From Microthyrium microscopicum (lineage: Eukaryota; Ascomycota; Dothideomycetes; Microthyriales; Microthyriaceae), in assembly GCA_010405405.1 (NCBI GenBank), contig MU004230.1:1757744-1821743 (forward strand): a stretch of DNA of 64,000 nucleotides, written 5' to 3'. A program made the position numbers and the translations under genes. Every line of letters begins with the position of its first letter. The stretch's first letter is position 1. This document shows, piece after piece, positions 12,433 through 23,491 of the stretch. The notes under the pieces were generated by a model. It was not told the origin of the DNA and ran no database searches. It worked only from the letters and a program-made list of their open reading frames with translations.

Positions 12433-12606
12433 CTAATGGGCATTGCACTCTGAAATTGTGGTCTCATAGATCCGTAGCACTCTTCGTGAAGTAGTGCTTT
12501 GCCTAAACTCCGTACATGCCTTCCCATTCAGTCCAAGTTTGTAGCAAGGAGCTAGGCGCGCTTCTACATGTGTACATGCAAACGTAATGGTAACAAGATC
12601 ACACAT
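12433..12606 (-). CDS. Small Met-Cys family protein, unknown
   Basis: A 57-residue frame is read from an ATG at 12604-12606; it stays open further upstream but the internal Met starts the recognisable part. It begins MCDLVTITFACTHVEARLAPC, with Cys at 2, 11 and 21 and His at 13. This matches position by position the protein encoded at 12805-13077. Small proteins of this Met-Cys...Cys-x-His...Pro-Cys type recur among uncharacterised proteins of filamentous ascomycetes, from my recollection of the group. The spacing suggests metal binding, but no function is known. No intron is needed. The gene is short, so it could be a remnant or part of a longer spliced gene. Confidence 0.4.
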   Translation of the reverse strand: MCDLVTITFACTHVEARLAPCYKLGLNGKACTEFRQSTTSRRVLRIYETTISECNAH

Positions 12607-12804
12607 TGAGATTGTCTTATGCTGTTGTATATGGAGGCGTTGATGGGGATTGAGCTTATCGGGACGAACAGAGAAGAGAGGAAACATGTTTAAGGAGAGC
12701 ATACTTTATAGAAATGGATTATAGGTGAGTCGAGTACTTCACATCTTAATAGACCATCACCCTTGACATCAACGATTCAGTCCTCCATGGCATCCAATCA
12801 TTCG

Positions 12805-13077
12805 CTATATCGTTTTCCAAGGGTCCACCCAATCGTACGTTACATCACGATCACCTCGTCCATCATCTCCATAGTGCCACTGTAGCCAGTCTTGGTTATT
12901 GCTATAACCTCCTTCAGAACCGTTACCTTGGTTATGAGAACAAGGAGCAGGAGACTGTATCTGGCCCAGAAAATTCGGAGGCTCACATAATGACCCTCTC
13001 CAATGGAGCTGACCGCAAGGAGTCACTCGAGGTTCCTCGCGCCCACAACGACATACTATGCGGTAAACTTGGCACAT
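12805..13077 (-). CDS. Small Cys-rich Met-Cys family protein
   Basis: Single-exon frame of 90 residues from ATG 13075-13077. It starts MCQVYRIVCRCGREEPRVTPC, with Cys at 2, 9, 11 and 21, then further Cys at about 31 and 46, and a hydrophilic Gly/Asp/Trp-rich tail. Cys 2, 11 and 21, Arg 17 and Pro 20 line up with the protein at 12433-12606 without gaps. There is no signal peptide or membrane segment, so it is probably intracellular. The two genes lie on the same strand about 200 bases apart and may be tandem copies that have diverged. Function unknown. Confidence 0.45.
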   Translation of the reverse strand: MCQVYRIVCRCGREEPRVTPCGQLHWRGSLCEPPNFLGQIQSPAPCSHNQGNGSEGGYSNNQDWLQWHYGDDGRGDRDVTYDWVDPWKTI

Positions 13078-13532
13078 CTTACGCAGTCTATTTCTATGAT
13101 GGACTTATGTTAAATAGAAGGTTTGCTTCATAGGAGTGGACAGGCAGAAGAGGGTTGAGCTTATAGGAGCGGCGTATTTATAGGCAGAGTTGCTAAGTGA
13201 AAGTATTATATTCAACAGACGTAAAGACACATAGTTGGGGTAAAAGTTGTTCAACAGAATGAAGTTCACGTTTATGACAGGCAGGTACCTGTCGAGTTAA
13301 AAGCCCATAAAAGGTCTTTGATGAAATGTAAATAGAAGCACTGAATTTCGGATCATTGTGAAAATCAAACTATGACATGTTTATTAGTGATAAATAGCAT
13401 CATAGCTGGGCGAGAGCACATATCTGGCAGCCCGTGACAAGTGTTTAGATCCATAGAATACATGTCTATACTCCAGTGTTGGTAGAAGCAGACGTCCACT
13501 GAGGGTTGGTAGCATAGTACTCTTGATATGCA
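13078..13532. other. Intergenic, no feature seen
   Basis: This AT-rich stretch lies between two minus-strand genes. It should hold the promoter of the 90-residue protein and the 3' end of the 255-residue gene. No repeat or reading frame stands out. Confidence 0.35.
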
Positions 13533-14300
13533 CTATGTTTGGAGCCGCTGGTTCGAGCCAGAGTCTGGGATAAACAGTCGGTCCATCCTCGTGTTCAGAA
13601 TATACTTGATAACCCGTCGCTCGGCCTTCTTCTTGCAGTCAACTGTGCGTCTCAAAGAGCACACTGGCATCGCAATCCCGATAACTTTCGGTTGTCCTAG
13701 AAGATTTGCTCCTGGCCCAATGTAATGCATGATCGTCTTATGGTATATAGCTGTAGCCTTGGAACCACAGACGACACAAGAAGCTCCTCGTTTACTGGCG
13801 AGGATATAACGATCGTGTTTGTAGACGACTTGAGTAACAAAGTCCCTGATTTTGCCTTCCTGTGATTCAACTCTGGCTCTGTCCGGGTCCAGCGCTTCCT
13901 CCTCTTCACCGATGAGATTTCTGCAACGGTCGAGGGCAGGCTCAAGATAATCGGCGGCTTCTTGCATCTCGTCGCCAATACGGATAAGCGAAGGAAAGCT
14001 ATAAAAATTGAATTTGTCAATTGGGCCTCGCTTTTCGACTTGGAGTTCCTTGAGGGTCGTTTCATATTCTTCAACTCGATGTTCGCTCTCGGCGATTCTA
14101 CGATAGGTTTCGCATTTGCCGGTCTCATCGATGGAGTCACCAGATGGGTCTAGAAACAGCTCGAGAGCAGCCTGTTCGATGTATAGAAAGACATCGAACA
14201 CTTCGGTGTTGTTCTTCTCGTCAGGATTAGGCGTACCAATGGCGATGTTGACTTCGACGCGTATAGCATCAACTAACGTGGCTGAGGAACGGCGACTCAT
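13533..14300 (-). CDS. Hypothetical protein with a Cys-pair module
   Basis: A 255-residue single-exon frame from ATG 14298-14300. The N-terminal two thirds are acidic and probably helical. The last third has CVVCGSK, then IYHKTIMHY with two His, then PVCSLRRTVDC, giving four to five Cys and two His that could bind zinc. I do not recognise a named domain. The layout (helical part, then C-x2-C...C...C) resembles other uncharacterised proteins of filamentous fungi. Neighbours are the two small Met-Cys proteins on the same strand, so the three may form a block of lineage-specific genes. The ATG is preferred because the frame opens with a plausible N-terminus and no upstream Met is present. Confidence 0.55.
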   Translation of the reverse strand: MSRRSSATLVDAIRVEVNIAIGTPNPDEKNNTEVFDVFLYIEQAALELFLDPSGDSIDETGKCETYRRIAESEHRVEEYETTLKELQVEKRGPIDKFNFYSFPSLIRIGDEMQEAADYLEPALDRCRNLIGEEEEALDPDRARVESQEGKIRDFVTQVVYKHDRYILASKRGASCVVCGSKATAIYHKTIMHYIGPGANLLGQPKVIGIAMPVCSLRRTVDCKKKAERRVIKYILNTRMDRLFIPDSGSNQRLQT

Positions 14301-15271
14301 TTTGACTTATGGGAAATGTTGGGCTTGGGTGGTTTGATCCGTGGTTTGGGCTCTTGGATAGTCAGTGGCCATCATGGAGGTTTATGTAGACTAAGCTGGG
14401 AGAGCCACTGTATATCACAATCACTTCACTTGTTATAGAAGAGTCTCTAGAGATATGAATCACGGGCCAGACTGACTGATCATGGGCTGTGTGAATGGAT
14501 AGCATGGAGCATCTAAGGAGTGAATCGCTGCAAATCAGCTGCCCTGCAGTCAGCGTACGAAAGACTTTCATCAGTTAGCTTTATTCATAAGTCCAACTTA
14601 CAGTCGACTTAATCTGCGCAAACCTAACTTTCAAGTAATTGTAGACCCCTCTGACATCTTTGAAGTGACTTGAGAAGCATCGTTTTGGCATATCAATAAC
14701 CTTGAGCACTGGATCATGCAACACAGAATGGAGTATCAGTACAGGCATTAAGTACCTTATTCTACGCTTCAGACTTATTTCAAAGAGACGGATTTACAGT
14801 ATAACCTTCTCGCTGGAGCGTTTATGGTTGGTTATGGTCGTCTCATCTGCTCCAGCTCATGGCTGAACCCCAAGTTCCGAAGACAAGATTTCGCGTTTCT
14901 AATGCGATTCACAACAGCAATTCGCGCCGTGAACGCCAAATACCTCCAACTTTATCCGAAATCAGAACGAGGTCCATGTTATGGTCTATTTTGAAAGATA
15001 AGCAGCGCAGTGTTCTCACCAGCAATTCCTCAACCACAAACTCATCCACTTCAACCTCATAGCGCTCCACTTAGGGGAGATAACTCGTATCTTGCTTATG
15101 GTCTTTTTTTCAGCTACACGCATCATTAGGTTCTGTTAACTTACAGAGAAAAGTCTGTGCGTTTTCACGGCTTTTTCACAAAAAGCGATAGACTCTTCAC
15201 AAATTAACTTGCCATCTACGACCACAACTGCTATCGCCCCTGACTCCATTCAGACCATTTCAATCCTCAAA
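14301..15271. other. Intergenic, gene-poor stretch
   Basis: Holds the divergent promoters of the 255-residue gene and the two-exon gene that starts at 15272. A 67-codon plus-strand frame at 14859-15062 starts with ATG and has a Ser/Thr-rich end, but has no other support. A poly-T run sits near 15103-15110. Confidence 0.35.
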
Positions 15272-15919
15272 ATGAATTCCCATACACCCGGCAAAATATC
15301 CAACAAGAGGCAAAAGAGGTCCAGAAAAGGCCTCACCAAGCCCCACCGACTTCCCCTATCTGACGCCATGGACGAGATTAAGCGTCTTGAACAACTCCTA
15401 GAGCAGAAAATGGAGAAATACTTCAAGCGCAGGGAGAGATGGCAAGCCAGATGGGATCCAGCAACGGGCCGGCCAACTGAAGAGCAGATGAAAGACTCTA
15501 CAGAAGAACGCTTGCGCGCTGAGTTTTTCAAGCACAAAGATGCGAAGCCTCGTTGCTACAGTTGCCGTATCAACCACGCAGTATGTGATTTCCTACCACT
15601 TCCTGTGTCACATCCTCCAATACTGATCATGCTAATTGGCATCGTTTCTCAATAGGTGATGCCATCCGGCTCCGAAGCCCCAAATGGCACCGAAGATACT
15701 GAGCTTCTGCCCTGTGGCTGTTCCTACAATGGAGCTATGTTGCAGATGTTCTTGGCTAAATCGGGCTTATTTGTGAAGGGAGAAGGTCCGGACAGCTTAG
15801 GAGTTCAACGAGTTCTCTACGTGAAGATGTTTGAGGTCTTCTTTGGCAAGTTCACTTTCGACAAATTGGTCAACGGTGCAGGCGCTCGACTAGAGGCTGC
15901 AAAGAAGCAGGCTTATTAG
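15272..15919 (+). CDS. Hypothetical two-exon protein ending at an early TAG
   Basis: Exons 15272-15580 and 15656-15919, joined by a 75-nt intron with GTATGT donor, GCTAAT branch point and AATAG acceptor, give 190 residues. The N-terminus is very basic (NKRQKRSRKGL), followed by a charged helix and then CYSCRINHAV and LPCGCSYNG, which hold five Cys around the splice junction. No domain is recognised. The frame stops at TAG 15917-15919 but then stays open for 25 more codons to TAG 15995-15997, with a composition like coding sequence (EGRRAFLAKSLPFDEEDGAH). This may be a recent nonsense change, a polymorphism or chance. The start is the first ATG in the frame. Confidence 0.55.
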
Positions 15920-15997
15920 GAAGGTCGTCGAGCCTTTCTAGCCAAGAGTCTACCATTTGATGAAGAAGACGGCGCACACTCTGATCCTGCTCCTTAG

Positions 15998-18242
15998 ACA
16001 GGCATGATGTACCTGTGGGCACTGTTGGGCTCCTTCTGTTGAATGAAAGCCTTCGTATGTGATGAAAAGGGGGCGCGGGTGGTTAGTATAGTCGACTTAT
16101 TCCCTGATTCTGTACTTTCTTTACTCTTTTGTGTGGCGACAGTCTTTTATGGCAGCGGTCCATAATGATACGGTACGACTGTTCTTCACCTTGCGACTGA
16201 CTCGATCTGCGTTTGTCCAGAACTGCCATCGCCACTGCTCAACCCAGTCTCAACTATAAATGATAGTCAATCAACCGTTTCAACTAATTACTTCAATTTC
16301 TACCCAAAAGTATCAATCTGGTATTTATATCACTCTCTACCAAGATGTCCACGGTGCGCCTCAGATAGTAGTCAAAACGGACCTGGCGAGCATTCTTTCC
16401 ATCATGGAACAACACGATGGACCATGGTTTGGCAAACGTCGCATAGCACGATCAACGAAAAGTAGCCTTTGCGTAAGCACGAAAAATCCACCGACATCCT
16501 CCGCCTAGTTTTCGGGGCATCCTCCTGTGCAGCATTGCTTTTTGTATCCAGTCCCTGTATTTGACCCTCTCATCAGTTCTAACTTCTCTGGCTTCAGTGA
16601 TTACAACTTACAGCAGCATGCTAAAATGAAACCGGATCAGTTCTATGATTTTCAATGCTAAATTCAGATCAACTCACCTGCGTCTCCGCACCTGCTCGAA
16701 CCGCACTCTGTTTCTCCAGCATTGCAACTACCAGCACAAAAAGGCGATATACCATCCCAACGGCAACTGAGTGCTGGCACAGGTTCCACTTTGGTATCAA
16801 GCGCAGATACACCATCTTGGAAGTTCAGATCAGAGTATCTTCGTTAGGACGTTGCTATCGACATTTACCGCGCTCAAGAATTCCCGGGCTTGTCGTGGGT
16901 TTGGCCATAACGATAGTTGCTAGTACGCAAAGAATGATGGACTTGGAGAAATGCATTTTCAAATATGGTGAAATGTTGCAGGCTTCTATTCAGAGCTTGA
17001 ATAAAATCTTTTAAGAAGGAATATGGTGGCTTCTCTAGGTCATACTTATACGTTTGTATTGTTAGACACATGGCAGGCCCAAAGATCGAGAGGAGATCAT
17101 GTACAACGCTCGATGAGCAATTGAGTATAGCATCCGTAACAGGTGCGATAACACTAATTCGCCTAACAATGTAAGTAAGCTTTAGATCGTGTAGTTTCCC
17201 CACCTGCGATGCTACACAACTGTGAATATCATGCGAATGATTGCTAACCAAAAGTAGTTTCTGAACGAGCGGCTGGCTCACGGTGGATAGCAGTATTTTT
17301 GTGTCACAAATCAGGCCTACCATAAAGTCATCTCAACGACATAGCGAAATGAACGACTCTTTCTCCCATCAGACTTGTTGGCTCCTAGATGCTACGCTCT
17401 TTTACTGAGTGCTTTTTCTGCCATCAAGGATGTTCAGACTTGGAATGATTTATTGAATACAATGGGAATGTAGCACCCTTTGCTTAAGAGCGTTGGTAGC
17501 AGCCATCAGAGTCAATGGGAGAACGCTATCTATTTTGTCATGCCGTTGGCCGTTGTCCAATCCCTCAAAATGTGCCCTTTGAAACATACTTTTGGCCAGT
17601 CAGGTGGCGGTAGTGAGCTGCTCGACTCAAAAGTGCGAATTGCTAAGAGTATGAAGGAAAACACTTATAGATTGTGCCACAGAGTCCCTGTTAGCGAGTA
17701 GCAAGATCATCCAGCTCAGTTACTAGGAAGAAAGAACACAGAACCAGCTCGCGCTGTACGACAGACATTAGATTAGCCTTTTTTATAGTATATCAAGTTG
17801 GGATCACCAAAGTATATCTGAAGACACAAGCCTAACACAGGTGAAGTATCTGTCTGACCCAAATGTGAATGGATTTGATTTTCACCAGAACGAATCGTCT
17901 CCAGAGAATCTAGAACTATGGCAGAACCTTTTATCGATGGGGACGTCGGTTGAATCGTCGTATCTGCTTCTTCCATCCAACTGCAAACAGTGGTGAGTTG
18001 TTTTGCAAGATCGCTCGAAGGCAGAAGTCAGTCAAGTCAGTCAACATCCTCTAAGAAAGCAACAACAAATGAACAACATTGATACCATTCCCGATATATA
18101 GAGTTAATGAAGGACTACCCCAGTCTCCTACTGACTTTTAGCATTTGATATTGGCATTGATCCAGTAATATGCCCAGTGGCCCACCATGGCACTTATCAA
18201 AACTTGTCCTTCATTACCAACTCGAAACCATATCCCAACCTC
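15998..18242. other. Long gene-poor region
   Basis: About 2.2 kb without a supported gene. Short frames occur, for example 16260-16508 and 16655-17014 on the plus strand, but none has a recognisable motif, a good splice partner or length beyond chance. It may hold decayed genes or only intergenic sequence. No terminal repeats or transposase remnants were recognised. Confidence 0.4.
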
Positions 18243-18887
18243 TCATTCCCCAACTCTAACCGTGCCATCCGTCCCTATAACCACCGACTCTGGCACAGTT
18301 GAATCCAGCATCTCAATCGGTCTTCTCTGCGACCGTCTCTTGCCATCCCTACTCTCTCCCCTAATCCTACTCGCTTCCCGTTCCAAACTTCTCCCTCTAG
18401 CCACCAGATCTGCCCTTTCACTATCAACTTGTCTCTCTTCATCAACCACACCTCCCAGCGCTCTCACAACAACCGGCCGTACACCCCTAACCAACTCCAT
18501 CAGCCCATAACCACTATTCCTCTTTGTTGACCCACTACTAGTACTACTACCATTTCCCCAGATACCACCACTACTCACCCTCCCGCTGTTATTCGTTTTC
18601 GTATCCCATACCCGTCTCCCCTCACCGACAACTAACTTCCGTGCCTTCCAGCGCTCATCTGCTGCTCGTGAACTATTCGACTCTGCCAGACTACCTAGCT
18701 TCGCTTCAAGAATCTCCTGTGCGCGAACGTATTGCGTGGCACAAGCGAGACAGAGAATGGGTAAGCGAAAGGAGCGGAAGGGGTGGGCTCTGGGCGAGCA
18801 ATTGGGAGCGTCTGCACAGCGGAGGATGGGGGAGGGGGCAAAGATGGTGTGGAGACAGGTGTGGATGTAGAATGTGTGGTAGCACAT
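18243..18887 (-). CDS. Hypothetical protein, Met-Cys type N-terminus
   Basis: A 214-residue single-exon frame from ATG 18885-18887. It begins MCYHTFYIHTCLHTIF, then LRCADAPNC and LPILCLACATQYV, so Cys occurs at 2, 11, 24, 29 and in a C-x2-C pair near residue 50. Cys 2, Cys 11 and His 13 match the spacing of the small protein at 12433-12606. The rest is charged, with a Ser/Gly-rich stretch and Arg-rich C-terminal part, and looks disordered. No signal peptide is evident. Filamentous ascomycetes carry many uncharacterised proteins of this architecture; function is not known to me. The first 50 residues may form a zinc-binding unit, which is inference. Confidence 0.55.
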   Translation of the reverse strand: MCYHTFYIHTCLHTIFAPSPILRCADAPNCSPRAHPFRSFRLPILCLACATQYVRAQEILEAKLGSLAESNSSRAADERWKARKLVVGEGRRVWDTKTNNSGRVSSGGIWGNGSSTSSGSTKRNSGYGLMELVRGVRPVVVRALGGVVDEERQVDSERADLVARGRSLEREASRIRGESRDGKRRSQRRPIEMLDSTVPESVVIGTDGTVRVGE

Positions 18888-19709
18888 TGTGCTTAGGATG
18901 GGGTATGGTAGGTAGGGTGATGAGTTTCAGTGACGGCGAAGAGTGGTAGGGGTATGTTATGTATTGTTGTGGGAGTCTTAAAGGATAATGCGAGTTTCGT
19001 AATTGATATGATGGGTTATTTGGTGCAATGGGTTTGTTAGGAAGTGATGATATGTATGTTTGTGTCTGGTATGGATATGAAATGGGACATTTAGTCTACA
19101 CAAATAGGTAGGTCATACTATTGGACATTTGTGCGAATCGTCGATGATTTGGATATACTGTAGTAGGAAGATGTGACTGCAATGGTTGCTAGAACAAAGG
19201 CCATTCATCGTTACTGCTGTCAGTAATTTGACTTTGATGTATGTGTGGTAAAAACAACAAAGAAGCTTCAGATAGGGACGTTGAAAGCGGTTCTCTATAC
19301 TTGAACAAAGACCTGGAAGTTTGAAAGTAGTTATGAATAAGGACAGCTCTGTCGATATAGCGCTTCAGAATTGATCAGTCATCTAGCACATCCAAACAAG
19401 GCACAAGTCAATATCTCAATTTCAAAATTCAAGTCATATCAGTTTTGTAACAATGTGAACTAAGTTTATGTCAAGCCTGCTAAGCGGGGCGTTAAGCCCA
19501 TGATAAAAGTACTTCTATCCTACAAAATAATATCCACACACAAGACGCCAAAACACTATGCAAAAGCCGGCTCTTCATCCGAGCAGGCTCCAATACGCCA
19601 ACTAACGATTTCAGTTGCATCACAACTTGCGCGCTCGTAGGAGATACTCATCAACAGGCTTCAAAGCCGGTGGAGGCATCCTAACAACAAAGGCAGTCGA
19701 ATGATCCTT
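18888..19709. other. Intergenic, no feature seen
   Basis: Promoter of the minus-strand gene ending at 18887 and the 3' flank of the mannosyltransferase gene. GT-rich runs are present near 18900-19080. No gene is supported. Confidence 0.35.
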
Positions 19710-21152
19710 CTAGGATTTGACCAGTTTTGACTTATGTGGTGGAGTTCCCTTAACCCAGTCCCAAAAGCGCTTTAACGCGTTGCGGTTCAGGCTCTCGCTG
19801 AGTTTCCTATACTCAAACATTTCACCCCAGCAATCGCGGCCCCATTCACAGCCAGCCATGTTGACGAGAAAGTCGCGGTCCGCTGAGTCGTAGTGGATCT
19901 TGGTGTTTGGACCCTTGTCGTTGCAGGCACCAGGGGGGAAGCTGTTGATGCTGCGCTGTGGGAGGAAGGCAAAGTGGGAGCGAACCCAGGGCTGGTTGGT
20001 GTACATCCATTCGAGCGCGTCTTGTTCCTTGTGTTCCCATTCCATGTGTTTTTGTTCGTATCCAACTGGGTCCCACCATATGTCTAGGAGTCTGTCGGTC
20101 CAGGCGCTACGTCGGATGAGGAATGAGCCTAGATTGAAGCCTCCGCAGTCTTGGGGAACTAGGAGGTTGATGGAATCGGCTTTGCCGTCGCCAATGGCTG
20201 ATCGGGAGATGGGATCGAGGAATTCATCGGTGGGAGGATGGCTGATGTTTAACGGATTATATACGTTGATGTCTCGGTAGACCTTCTTCTGTATGTCGTT
20301 GAAAATATGTGATTGCAGGGAGTAGGTTGGCTCCATAATGAATGTATGAAGATCAAGCCACCAAAACCTATAAATCGGGTTAGAAGACCGATTTTGAAAT
20401 CCGAGTAAACTCACCACTCAGCGTTTGGATACTTTCGCATTGTGTTGCGAATGGTGTCGACTTTTTCCCAACTTTCTCGCCACTCATGAGCGTACCGCTT
20501 CTTGGTGCTCATATCAACCATTTCAAGCTCGTATCCCCATCTTTTTGCGTAGGCTTTCTTGTTCTTGACACTATCACGTTCAATTGCCCATTCGCGAGGA
20601 CCTTTCCATTCCATTACACCGCCGCCTAGATTTGTTGCCAGCATTATGACATATTTGCTGCCGCCGCCGAGAAATGCAGTTCGTCTCCAGGTATGTAAAA
20701 GTGCTATGATGGTTAGTCCACGTATGCGCTCCAGGTTACAATGACTTACGATATGCAATGATAAAGAAGAGAGCCACAGCTGCCAGTATAATTGCAAATG
20801 GAGCTCTCAACTTCCAAACCATCCTTCCAATATGTGCCGGGACTCGCTTTTGCCAATCGTCAGGCCGCCGACCACGTCCCTCCTTGTCGGCGTAGTCTTT
20901 CGAGGAGTTCCAGAATGGAATATTGGCAGATATCTTGCGCATATGAGTTTGAAATTTTTGGCCTCGAGGCGAATAGGTTGAAAAGCTCTTTGCATCACTT
21001 TTCGACGAGGCGCTCTTCCACGAGACGTTGCTTGGACTGGCAGCGTACCGAACTGGACTGGGACGACGACTTGTGCCATCGACAGGAGTTGTCAGACCCG
21101 GACTTGACCAGCCACCGCCTCGTTGTGGAGAAGGAGATCGCGAGAGCGACAT
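19710..21152 (-). CDS. GT34 alpha-1,6-mannosyltransferase, MNN10/MNN11 type
   Basis: Golgi type II membrane enzyme of the GMA12/MNN10 family (GT34), which extends the alpha-1,6-mannan backbone on N-glycans as part of the mannan polymerase. Exons on the minus strand are 21152-20750, 20703-20415 and 20367-19710, giving 449 residues. A Ser/Pro-rich cytosolic tail (MSLSRSPSPQRGGGW) is followed by one membrane anchor (APFAIILAAVALFFIIAY). The catalytic part has YVIMLATNLGGG, then a nucleotide-sugar binding motif in WFWWLDLHTFIMEP (L235-D236-L237-H238), then QDCGGFNLGSFLIR and HKEQDALEW. The ATG at 21152 is chosen because the family commonly starts with this Ser/Arg-rich sequence; a GTG six bases upstream is not a start. 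I cannot separate MNN10 from MNN11 here. Confidence 0.88.
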
Positions 21153-23491
21153 GTCCACAAAGCGCGGCGCGCTAGGGGACGTCGCAGATTCGTCGACAGC
21201 GCTGCTTCTTGATTCGGCTTGGATGGGAGCAAGATGTTTTGGAGGTTGCGCGGAAGCCCGTCGGCGGTGGGAGGAGGTATTGCGCTTGCTGGAGGCGGGA
21301 GAATCCAGCGTGGAGATGAGATTGGAGATAGCAGGAGCGGAGGAGCGAGGAGACAGGGGAGTCTAGGCGGTGGAGGAAGACTCAGGGCGAGCAATTTGCT
21401 TTCAGGTGTTCAATCGTGGGTATGCACGGTAGGGAGCTGGGCCCTGGTGGATGGATGGTGTTAGGGCAGGTGCCAGAGGTCGGGTAGGAAGCTAGTACTG
21501 TAAATATGCAATGCCTCAATGTGCAATGTGCAGTAGACAAGCAATGAAGGGCAGATGTATGAACGGACGGACGTATTGAGATGAGCGCTGGGGAGTAGTT
21601 TGAAGCGAGTGTGTGTCGGAGTTGTAATAAAGGTAAGAGGTACACAGGTAGGTAGTAGTAGATAGACTCGGTCTGTCTGGACTCTGGAGAGATTGTGTTA
21701 TGGTTACTCAACCAAGTACTCTGACAAGTACAAGACGGCAAAAGCCAAATGACATGCAGGGAGACTGGCGTTGCCAAGTATTTCAGAGGTACAACAGTAT
21801 CAACCTCCGAAGCTTAGAGTTGACATCTGGCTCTTTCAGCAACTCGTGAGATGTTGTCCAAGATTTTGTTGATGAGATGGAGTTGAATTGGTATGGCGTA
21901 CCATTTCTGCTTCTAATGGCCAATCGCTTCACAATTCGGCATTGAAGGGGTAGGTAGGTATGTACAATGTCAATCATGACCACGAATAGCGAATTGCAGA
22001 TAATGATAGCCATTTACGGGTTAGCGGCAGAGAATGAGTGCCAAGGCGCTAATACCCTACAACGGGAGAACGGCCACTACCGACTCCTTTAAATCCTTTC
22101 TTCCAATCTTTCAATGTTAACTTGTCTTTATCACGCTGGGTCATCAGCAATAACCATTAACCAAGACATGACCTCTTTTGTTCTTGTTGCGCCTATAGCA
22201 TCAGGTGTCAATAACAGTGTTCTTGAACCCGCCAGTCATATTGACACATCACTTTTCGGCATAGTGGCTTCATGCTTCATACCTACTCTACCTTCGGAGG
22301 TACTGTATGCTACCCGCAGCACCCGTGGATTACTTGTTCGGATGAACAACATATCCATGGGTTACGTTGAATCTGACATTTGGTTCTATGCAAAGATGAA
22401 TGAAGACTGCGAGTATCGGTTCCTACCATTATCTAGATGTCTCTGATGCTCAGCGTTATTCGGCACCATTCGACTTTCCATCGTCTTTTTCGGATATCAT
22501 TGGCTTGACGCTGTGGAATGACCGAAGCCATATCCAGAAGGCACAGGCGATCATCAGTACGGGGATCACCACGTTAATAGCCAGGCTTGCCATATTCCTG
22601 ACATCCGGGTCTTACCCAAAGTATGGGATCTGGCCTATATACTACCGTACCCGATCAGGCAACTTTTGATGCAGCTCACCCGGAATATCTACCAGACTAC
22701 AGCTGCGTTTATTTTATGCACAATTAAGCTTTTTGCGTTCGGGAATTATTCTTCTTCTCGAAGGCGTCTTCAGTGTCCATTCAAGCTCGATGGCGCTGGA
22801 AACCCCCAATCGGACGCTGAAGACTGGGACTGACTTGGAAGGAATCGACTAGATGGCCACGCCGCATGCTCACGAGTCCAATGCCAGCGCGTTTGAAGTC
22901 TGGCGGCAGGTTTAAGGGCGCCAGAAGCATCTGGTGGATCAAGTTGCATCAAGCAGCATATTCATAAGCGCTGGGTAAGTTGCAGCATGGATCTGAGCAG
23001 GGATATTTTGAGCCTCACGTCCAACAAGGCTGTCCAATCATTCCATTTCGCCTCTTGCAAGCGCCAGCCACCACCCCAAATTTACCCACTTTGTCTCTTC
23101 TAGCTGCCCATTCATGCCATTCTCATAGGCTCATTAGAGATTTGATCTCTTCGATATACCCAAATTAGCTCACTAATCTGCCACAAATTGATCCTAGTAT
23201 AGCCCATCATTGTTCTCCTCAGCCTTCCCATGCTTCATGTCTTGTTTCTTGTCTTGTCTTTTCAAATTTCTACTTCCATTTCCCTTCTAACACCTAATAC
23301 TATCTCTTAATACTCATTTCTAGGCCTTCTGGAAAGGCCATTTTCGCTAATACGATACCCGATATCTGTGATATCTTCAAAATATCTTTAATATTCCTCA
23401 AGCATAATCATTCTCCACAATATCACCAGTAGGATTCGCCATTTAGCCGCGAAGTGCGAAGGATCAACTCTTTGCATAAATCACATTCCCC
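21153..23491. other. Long intergenic region with divergent promoters
   Basis: About 2.3 kb between the minus-strand mannosyltransferase and the plus-strand membrane-protein gene. The left part is purine-rich (about 21280-21400). A plus-strand frame at 22168-22446 starts with ATG and has some hydrophobic stretches, but no motif or convincing exon partner. The last 500 bases are T/C-rich and are the likely promoter and 5' UTR of the gene at 23492. GTAGGTAGGTAT microrepeats occur near 21951. Confidence 0.4.

Noticed and set aside
13540-13570. A possible tRNA T-arm (ggttcgagcc)
   Set aside because: It falls inside the C-terminal codons of a minus-strand frame and no cloverleaf partner arms were found around it.
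14859-15062. 67-codon plus-strand frame
   Set aside because: Short, Ser/Thr-rich end, no partner exon and no recognisable family; could be real but is not supportable.
16260-17014. Two plus-strand frames of 82 and 119 codons
   Set aside because: No motif, no good splice signals linking them, and length near chance for this base composition.
22168-22446. Plus-strand frame with an ATG in the 21-23.5 kb gap
   Set aside because: Only 92 codons, no motif, and the only splice to the next frame would use an intron of about 24 bases.
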